Part shown: in pieces, positions 59,753 to 64,000 of the stretch
Numbering within the stretch: position 1 is the stretch's first letter
How the letters are laid out: every line of letters starts with the position of its first letter
Assembly (NCBI GenBank): GCA_017453045.1
Contig: JAFTKX010000056.1
Coordinates: 78,409-142,408, forward strand
DNA length: 64,000 nt
Direction of reading: 5' to 3'
Origin: Clostridia bacterium
GTDB taxonomy: Bacteria > Bacillota > Clostridia > Christensenellales > Borkfalkiaceae
Made by a program: the position numbers and the translations under genes
Notes under the pieces: generated by a model
What the model was told of the DNA's origin: nothing
Databases searched by the model: none
What the model saw: the letters and a program-made list of their open reading frames with translations, nothing else

Positions 59753-61552
59753 ATGGCAGAATTTATGAATAATTTAAGAAGAACTACTATGTGCGGTACT
59801 CTCTCGCTTGGCGACGTAGGTAGAGAAGTCGTCGTTATGGGATGGACGCAAAGAAGAAGAAATCTCGGCAGTTTAATTTTCGTCGACCTTCGCGATAGAA
59901 CGGGAATCGTTCAAATCGTATTTGACGATACTACCGAAAAGGCGCTTTTTGAAAAGGCTGAAAGTATTCGTTCGGAGTACGTGCTTGCAGTTAAAGGCTC
60001 GGTAAGAGAGAGAAGTAGCAAGACGGATAAGATTGCAACCGGCGCTATTGAAATTTTGGCTACCGAACTTAAAATTCTTTCCGAGGCGGACACGACTCCG
60101 TTTGAAATTTTAGACGATACCAACGTAAACGAAACCTTACGTCTTAAATACAGATATCTCGACCTTAGAAGACCGTCGCTTCAAAAGAATTTAATCGTTC
60201 GTAACGAAATTTGCAAAGCGGCGAGAAGATTTTTTGACGACAACGGATTTTTAGAAGTTGAAACCCCTATGCTCGGTCGTTCGACTCCCGAAGGCGCGAG
60301 AGATTATCTCGTTCCGTCAAGAGTGCACGAAGGCTGTTTTTACGCCCTTCCGCAATCTCCGCAACTTTACAAACAACTCTTAATGATTTCGGGCTTTGAC
60401 AGATATTATCAAATTGCAAGATGTTTCCGCGACGAAGACTTAAGGGCAAACCGTCAACCTGAATTTACTCAAATCGACGTAGAAATGAGTTTCGTAGAAG
60501 AAGTTGAAGACGTAATTTATCCTATCGAAGGTCTTATCAAAAACGTGTTCAAGTCAACTCTCAATATGGACTTGGGCGAAGGACACTTTAGGACTATGAC
60601 CTATAAAGAAGCCATGGAAAATTACGGCTCGGATAAGCCCGACACCCGTTTCGATATAAAAATCGTGAACTGTTCGGATTTGTTTGCTAACTCTACGTTT
60701 AAAGTATTTAGCGACGCGTTGGCCGTTCAAATCGGACCTATTAGGGGAAGCGTTAGGGCAATCAACGCAAAAGGTCTTTCGAGCGGTTTTTCGAGAAAGG
60801 ATCTCGACGCAACCGTAGAATATGCGAAAACTCTCGGCGCGAAAGGTCTTTGCTGGATGAACTGGCCCGTTGGCGGAGAAATTAAATCGTCCATTGCAAA
60901 ATTCCTTTCCGAAGAAGATATTGCGAATATTAAAGAAAGGATGAATTTTGAAGAAGGCGACGTTATTTTCCTTGCCGCTGACAAAGATTACGTCGTATTT
61001 AACACTTTGGGCGGTATTAGACTTTACGTTGCCGATAAGTTTAACCTTATCGACAAAAACCGTTACGATATTCTTTGGGTAACCGAATTCCCTATGTTCG
61101 AGTGGTCGGAAGAAGAAAACAGATTTATGGCTGTTCACCATCCGTTTACTTCGCCTATGACCGAAGATTTGGATCTCGTTGACGTCGCTCCCGAAAAAGT
61201 TAGAACTAAAGCGTACGACCTCGTTATAAACGGTCAAGAAGCAGGCGGAGGTTCAATTCGTATACACTCGAGAGAAATTCAAAAGAAAATGTTTAACGTG
61301 CTTGGCTTTACCGACGAAGATATCGAAAAGAAATTCGGCTTTTTCGTAGGCGCGTTCAATTACGGCACGCCACCGCACGGCGGTCTTGCGTTTGGTTTAG
61401 ACAGGCTTACTATGCTCATTTGTAAAGACGATTCTATCCGTGACGTAATAGCCTTCCCCAAGGTGCAAACTGCGTCTTGTCTTATGAGTGACGCTCCGTC
61501 TTTCGTTGAAGACAAACAACTTGACGAACTTGCTATAAGCATTAAAAAATAA
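59753..61552 (+). CDS. aspS: Aspartyl-tRNA synthetase (bacterial type)
   Basis: 599 residues. N-terminal OB anticodon domain (TMCGTLSLGDVGREVVVMGWTQRRR), class II motif 1 around LEVETPMLGRSTPEGARDYLVPSR, motif 2 FRDEDLRANRQPEFTQID, the bacterial GAD insertion (about 290-420), and motif 3 GLAFGLDRLTMLICKDDSIRDVIAFPK. It may charge tRNA-Asp only, or tRNA-Asn as well; gatCAB is not in view, so this cannot be judged. yqeY follows 28 bases downstream. Confidence 0.96.
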   Translation: MAEFMNNLRRTTMCGTLSLGDVGREVVVMGWTQRRRNLGSLIFVDLRDRTGIVQIVFDDTTEKALFEKAESIRSEYVLAVKGSVRERSSKTDKIATGAIEILATELKILSEADTTPFEILDDTNVNETLRLKYRYLDLRRPSLQKNLIVRNEICKAARRFFDDNGFLEVETPMLGRSTPEGARDYLVPSRVHEGCFYALPQSPQLYKQLLMISGFDRYYQIARCFRDEDLRANRQPEFTQIDVEMSFVEEVEDVIYPIEGLIKNVFKSTLNMDLGEGHFRTMTYKEAMENYGSDKPDTRFDIKIVNCSDLFANSTFKVFSDALAVQIGPIRGSVRAINAKGLSSGFSRKDLDATVEYAKTLGAKGLCWMNWPVGGEIKSSIAKFLSEEDIANIKERMNFEEGDVIFLAADKDYVVFNTLGGIRLYVADKFNLIDKNRYDILWVTEFPMFEWSEEENRFMAVHHPFTSPMTEDLDLVDVAPEKVRTKAYDLVINGQEAGGGSIRIHSREIQKKMFNVLGFTDEDIEKKFGFFVGAFNYGTPPHGGLAFGLDRLTMLICKDDSIRDVIAFPKVQTASCLMSDAPSFVEDKQLDELAISIKK

Positions 61553-61554
61553 GG

Positions 61555-61570
61555 CTATAAGTCGATTATT
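61555..61570. repeat. Boundary motif between aspS and yqeY
   Basis: CTATAAGTCGATTATT, exact core motif, 2 bases after the aspS stop and 10 bases before the yqeY ATG. Confidence 0.65.
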
Positions 61571-61580
61571 TGGTGAAAAT

Positions 61581-62003
61581 ATGAATATTGATGATTTTAA
61601 AAAAGTAAAAATAGAAGCGATGAAGGCAAAGGATAAAGACGCCGTTACCGCTTTGAACGCGGTTATAAACAAACTTATGCTTGCAGGTATCGAAAAGAAA
61701 GCGGTAGGCGAAGTTTTAACCGACGAAGACGTTACTAAAATTCTTCAAAAAACCGTAAACGAACTTGTCGAAGAAAAAGAAGCGTTCGTAAAAGCGGGTA
61801 GAGAAGATACCGTTGCAAGTTTGGAAAAACAAATCGAAACGGTTAAAAAATATCTCCCAAAACTACTTGGCGAAGAAGAAATCAAGGCTATAATTTTGTC
61901 TCTTGAAGATAAGAGCGTGCCTTTCGTTATGAAACATTTTAAAAGCGAATACGCAGGCAAAGTCGATATGCGCGTAGTAAACGCTGTTTTAAAATCTATT
62001 TAA
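61581..62003 (+). CDS. GatB/YqeY domain protein
   Basis: 140 residues, a typical YqeY. Helical N-terminal part (KIEAMKAKDKDAVTALNAVINKL), then the YqeY tail domain ending KSEYAGKVDMRVVNAVLKSI. The family resembles the tRNA-binding tail of GatB; its own role is uncertain, though it is often near rpsU or tRNA synthetase genes. Reads with aspS. Confidence 0.9.
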   Translation: MNIDDFKKVKIEAMKAKDKDAVTALNAVINKLMLAGIEKKAVGEVLTDEDVTKILQKTVNELVEEKEAFVKAGREDTVASLEKQIETVKKYLPKLLGEEEIKAIILSLEDKSVPFVMKHFKSEYAGKVDMRVVNAVLKSI

Positions 62004-62043
62004 AAACAAATCTAAACTACAAATTTAAACGGACGGTTGCAAT

Positions 62044-62556
62044 ATGAAAATTTGGACGTACAGAATCATCTTAATAACTTTTATATTGTTGACCGTTGGG
62101 TTTATCGTATTTAACTCGACGCGTACGGGCGAGCAGTCTGCAAAAATTTCTCAAAACGTTTCGGAAAAAGTCGCGGAAATAGTTATTCCTAACTTTAGCG
62201 AGATGAAAGATCCGACGAGAGCGGAAACGGTAAGCAAAGTGCATTTTACTGTGCGAAACGTTGCTCACGCGCTTGAATTTGCCGCGCTTGGATTTTTCGT
62301 CGCGTTGCTTTTTGCGACCTTTAAGTTTAATTACGGAAGACATTTAATTCCCGTCGCGTTGTCCCTTTTAGTTTGTTTTACAGCCACCGTTTGCGACGAG
62401 TTTTTGCAGGGGATAATAGACGGTAGGGCTTCTGATATTAACGACGTTTTAATGGATAATTTGGGCGCTCTTTTCGGCGTTTTATCGGCGATTGTCGTCG
62501 ATTTTATCGGTTGCGCCGTTTTAAGAAAGATAAAGAAAAAGAGTAGAGCGGAGTAG
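62044..62556 (+). CDS. VanZ family membrane protein
   Basis: 170 residues, four membrane segments (about 6-25, 75-100, 108-125, 140-160). The NSTRTGEQS segment after the first helix, RNVAHALEFAALGF, and the acidic DEFLQGIIDGRASDINDVLMDNLGA block are the VanZ hallmarks. Some VanZ proteins confer lipoglycopeptide tolerance; most have no known role, and none should be assumed here. Confidence 0.88.
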   Translation: MKIWTYRIILITFILLTVGFIVFNSTRTGEQSAKISQNVSEKVAEIVIPNFSEMKDPTRAETVSKVHFTVRNVAHALEFAALGFFVALLFATFKFNYGRHLIPVALSLLVCFTATVCDEFLQGIIDGRASDINDVLMDNLGALFGVLSAIVVDFIGCAVLRKIKKKSRAE

Positions 62557-62559
62557 GTT

Positions 62560-62970
62560 ATGGCTAACGTAAGCAAAAAATCTAAAAACAGTAAAAAGGC
62601 GGGCTTGACGAAAAAATCAAGAACGTTACTTCTTTCGATTATGTCAGTCGTTATCGTTATAAGTATAGGTATGGCTGTCGTTTTCGGATTTAAATTGCAT
62701 TTATACGGAAAGGAATTTACCGTAACCCTTAACGCCAACGGCGGACAAGTTACTCCCGTAACTAAAGTCATAGAGTTTGGAAAGGAATATTCTTTGCCTA
62801 AAGCAACCAAAGACGGCGACGTGTTTGCCTACTGGAGAGTAGGCGGCGACTATACGAAAGTCGAACTTAAAGGCAGATGGACGATAGATAAAGACGTAAC
62901 CTTAGTTGCCGTATGGCAAAGTGAAGTGAAAGACAACGGTGGTGGGGAGGACTGGACGGACAACTACTAA
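62560..62970 (+). CDS. Membrane-anchored InlB-type repeat protein
   Basis: 136 residues. A very basic N terminus (NVSKKSKNSKKAGLTKKSR) precedes one membrane helix (about 24-45). Outside the membrane is a single InlB_B/Flg_new repeat: FTVTLNANGGQVTPVTKVIEFGKEYSLPKATKDGDVFAYWRVGG, closing with DKDVTLVAVWQ. Many large adhesins carry rows of this repeat; a single-repeat anchored form is odd. It starts 3 bases after vanZ with GGAG in the vanZ end, so the two genes are coupled. Confidence 0.85.
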   Translation: MANVSKKSKNSKKAGLTKKSRTLLLSIMSVVIVISIGMAVVFGFKLHLYGKEFTVTLNANGGQVTPVTKVIEFGKEYSLPKATKDGDVFAYWRVGGDYTKVELKGRWTIDKDVTLVAVWQSEVKDNGGGEDWTDNY

Positions 62971-62972
62971 AT

Positions 62973-63100
62973 TTTAAAGCGTTATATACTTCGGTTGCCA
63001 GCGTTTGCTGTAATGCTTTTACGACTGGGATGACCAACAAGGTCTATCCCATCCGCAAAACCATTACGAGCCTTGGCAAACTTGTATCTAACACTTTAAA
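62973..63100. repeat. Dispersed hairpin repeat, copy C
   Basis: A 128-bp element. Ends: TTTAAAGCGTTATATAC (62973-62989) and GTATCTAACACTTTAAA (63084-63100), 15 of 17 positions complementary. The hairpin pairs GTTTGC/GCAAAC, GTAATG/CATTAC, TTTT/AAAA and GGGATGACC / GGTCTATCCC around AACAA. Same length class, ends and loop as copies A and B. Confidence 0.75.
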
Positions 63101-63190
63101 ACGAGTTTTAAGGCGGATGCAACGTCAGTTGCTTATCGTGTCTTATCCTTTAAAGCGAGTCTTGTCTTGCTCGTATTTAACCCCTTAAAA
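63101..63190. repeat. Module following copy C, related to the 105-bp tandem module
   Basis: Begins ACGAGTTTTAAGGCGGATG, contains the GCAACGTCAGTTGC hairpin and ends CTTGTCTTGCTCGTATTTAA. The order of blocks is the same as in the units after copy A, but the unit is shorter (period 89). Confidence 0.6.
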
Positions 63191-63202
63191 CGTGATAGAG
63201 CA

Positions 63203-63266
63203 AACATCACAAAGCCTCCTTTGTCAAAGGGAGGTGGCACGGCAAAGCCGTGACGGAGGGTTGCAA
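63203..63266. repeat. Palindromic intergenic repeat (CCTCC...GGAGG type)
   Basis: Two hairpins: CCTCC-TTTG / CAAAGGGAGG and GGCACGGC / GCCGTGAC, followed by GGAGGGTTGC. Repeats of this sequence type are widespread in gut Bacillota, from memory. Noncoding. The rest of the 62971-63535 gap holds a terminator and an A-rich run. Confidence 0.65.
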
Positions 63267-63354
63267 TTTACATAGTTATATTGTTAAACCTTTTAAAAAA
63301 AGAGAATAATAAGCAACGCTTGTTTGCAAGTTATAGCGCTAAAAAAAGAAAAAT

Positions 63355-63386
63355 CGGCGGAGAAAGATTCTCCGCCGAAAGTTTTT
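63355..63386 (+). terminator. Terminator hairpin before the structured RNA
   Basis: CGGCGGAGAA / TTCTCCGCCG, 10-bp perfect stem, loop AGA, then AAAGTTTTTA. It isolates the RNA from upstream transcription. Confidence 0.75.
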
Positions 63387-63502
63387 ATAAAATAATTTAG
63401 TAAAAATTTAGCCAAAAAATGCTATATCATTATATAATATATATAAGGGAAATGCCAAAATAAATAAAAATAAAAAAAATTTATTAAACCCGTGAAAAAC
63501 AG

Positions 63503-63531
63503 TTGACAAAGGTTAAATAATCGTATATGAT
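63503..63531 (+). promoter_or_regulatory. Strong sigma-A promoter of the structured RNA
   Basis: TTGACA (63503-63508), a 17-base spacer and TATGAT (63526-63531). The expected start lies at 63537-63539, exactly where the closing helix of the RNA begins. Confidence 0.9.
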
Positions 63532-63537
63532 ATGTAG

Positions 63538-63722
63538 GCTGTGTTTAATATGGGTTGAGATGGGAAGTTACTTTAAACCCCGCTTGTTTTCAGGCTCCGG
63601 AACCTGATTTTAAGTAAGGAAGATAATTCTCATTGACAAATGTGAGGGTTAAACCCTTGCGACTAACCATGCCCAAAGAGTAGAGAGATCATTCGCAAAA
63701 CACAGCGGCGAGTGATTTTTTT
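63538..63722 (+). ncRNA. Structured RNA, candidate 6S RNA or ribosomal-protein leader
   Basis: About 185 bases between a consensus promoter and a terminator. Perfect 9-bp closing helix: GCTGTGTTT (63538-63546) with AAACACAGC (63698-63706). Inside are ATGGGTT/AACCAT-type pairs, a helix TTACTT / AAGTAA enclosing CAGG/CCTG, a CTCATT hairpin and an AGGGTT/AACCCT palindrome. Size, closed ends and the large internal loop suit 6S RNA (ssrS); the position directly before rpsJ suits a cis-regulator. The terminator is ATCATTCGC / GCGAGTGAT plus six T, with the closing-helix strand in its loop. Confidence 0.55.
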
Positions 63723-63785
63723 ATTGTTTAGGTATGACACACACGGCAATGTTGACACATGTTAGTATAAAACGGAGGTAACAAA

Positions 63786-64000
63786 ATGGCAGGTCAAAAA
63801 ATCAGAATCAAATTAGCGGCTTACGATCACAAAATGGTAGATCAAGCAACTGAAAGAATCGTTGAAACGATGAAAAAAGCAGGCGCTAAAATTATAGGTA
63901 CTATTCCCATTCCTACTGAAAAGTAAATCGTTACGATTCTTCGTTCTCCCAACAAGTACAAGTATATCAGAGAGCAGTTCTAGATAAGAACTCACAAGAT
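63786..64000 (+). pseudogene. rpsJ: 30S ribosomal protein S10, interrupted by two in-frame stops (partial, runs off window end)
   Basis: GGAGGTAAC precedes the ATG. The first 46 codons encode a clear S10 N-terminal half ([20 protein letters not shown], then GAKIIG, then PIPTEK). TAA at 63924-63926 then stops the frame where most S10 have a hydrophilic residue, often Glu. Reading on, S10 continues in frame (IVTILRSPNKYK, then REQF) to TAG at 63981-63983, where S10 has Glu, followed by IRTHK. Both stops are one G-to-T change from a Glu codon. TAA and TAG are normal stops for other genes here. Either a sequence error at low coverage or a true pseudogene. Confidence 0.8.

Noticed and set aside
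62044..62556. Glycopeptide resistance from the VanZ family gene
   Set aside because: No vanA/B-type ligase, vanH or vanX is present; VanZ domains are common in Clostridia without such a role.
63786..64000. Alternative genetic code with TAA/TAG read as Glu
   Set aside because: Many genes here end in TAA or TAG at their expected family length (for example uvrC in TAG, argS in TAA), so these are stops in this genome.

Overview
This window looks like a stretch of chromosome from an uncultured, low-GC, anaerobic, endospore-forming member of the Clostridia (Bacillota), probably a gut organism. The support is a full-length pyruvate:ferredoxin oxidoreductase, spoIIID, a Spo0A-type DNA-binding protein, hprK, whiA, an ECF transporter cassette next to truA-rplM-rpsI, HU, DUF1540, DUF896, YitT and VanZ family proteins, and Gram-positive-style Shine-Dalgarno sites, sigma-A promoters and terminators. 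No phage, IS element, CRISPR array or resistance island is visible. Most of the window is housekeeping DNA.

Layout. 1-9.3 kb is one co-directional run: alpha/beta hydrolase end, cca, uvrC, hprK, a solute-binding-like protein, murB, a PHP protein, whiA and trpS. 9.3-12.3 kb is the first accessory patch: a Glu/Val-rich protein, a hairpin repeat with tandem modules, a small membrane protein, and an XRE regulator with a divergent partner over paired operators. 12.3-24.3 kb holds ychF, argS, a HAD phosphatase, a cluster of exported or membrane proteins on the minus strand (LRR lipoprotein, M1-type peptidase, M23 peptidase, an unknown secreted protein), HU, an orphan PqqD-like protein and a D-2-hydroxyacid dehydrogenase. 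24.3-31.6 kb is the dnaA region: dnaA-mnmG-small ORF leftward, and recF-cysK-mrp-DUF1461 rightward. 31.8-40 kb carries the oxidoreductase, then ecfA1-ecfA2-ecfT-truA and rplM-rpsI. 40-43.2 kb holds a small kinase, a GNAT, an XRE membrane regulator and a phosphoesterase, followed by a second copy of the hairpin repeat. 43.2-50.5 kb has pheS-pheT, DUF896, YitT, an SDR, and thyA-dfr-cupin. 50.6-58 kb has spoIIID, a DUF1508 membrane protein, tRNA-Val and tRNA-Gly, DUF1540, degV, a divergent carbamoyltransferase, a highly expressed sugar-type ABC ATPase and the receiver-less Spo0A-like protein. 58-64 kb has an M18 aminopeptidase, aspS, yqeY, vanZ, an InlB-repeat membrane protein, a third copy of the hairpin repeat, a structured RNA, and rpsJ running off the end.

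The points most worth a second look are: (1) a three-copy family of about 128-bp full-length imperfect hairpins with matching ends and compensating stem changes; (2) a 14-16 bp motif (core ATAATCGACTTATAG) repeated at gene boundaries; (3) a Spo0A-like output domain with no receiver, surrounded by 0A-box-like sites; (4) rpsJ interrupted by two stops that both read as G-to-T changes of conserved Glu codons, with more changes of the same type nearby; (5) a strongly promoted structured RNA just upstream of rpsJ whose closing helix conflicts with its terminator; (6) a carbamoyltransferase relative with changed active-site motifs. All family names come from recognition of motifs; no database search was run.
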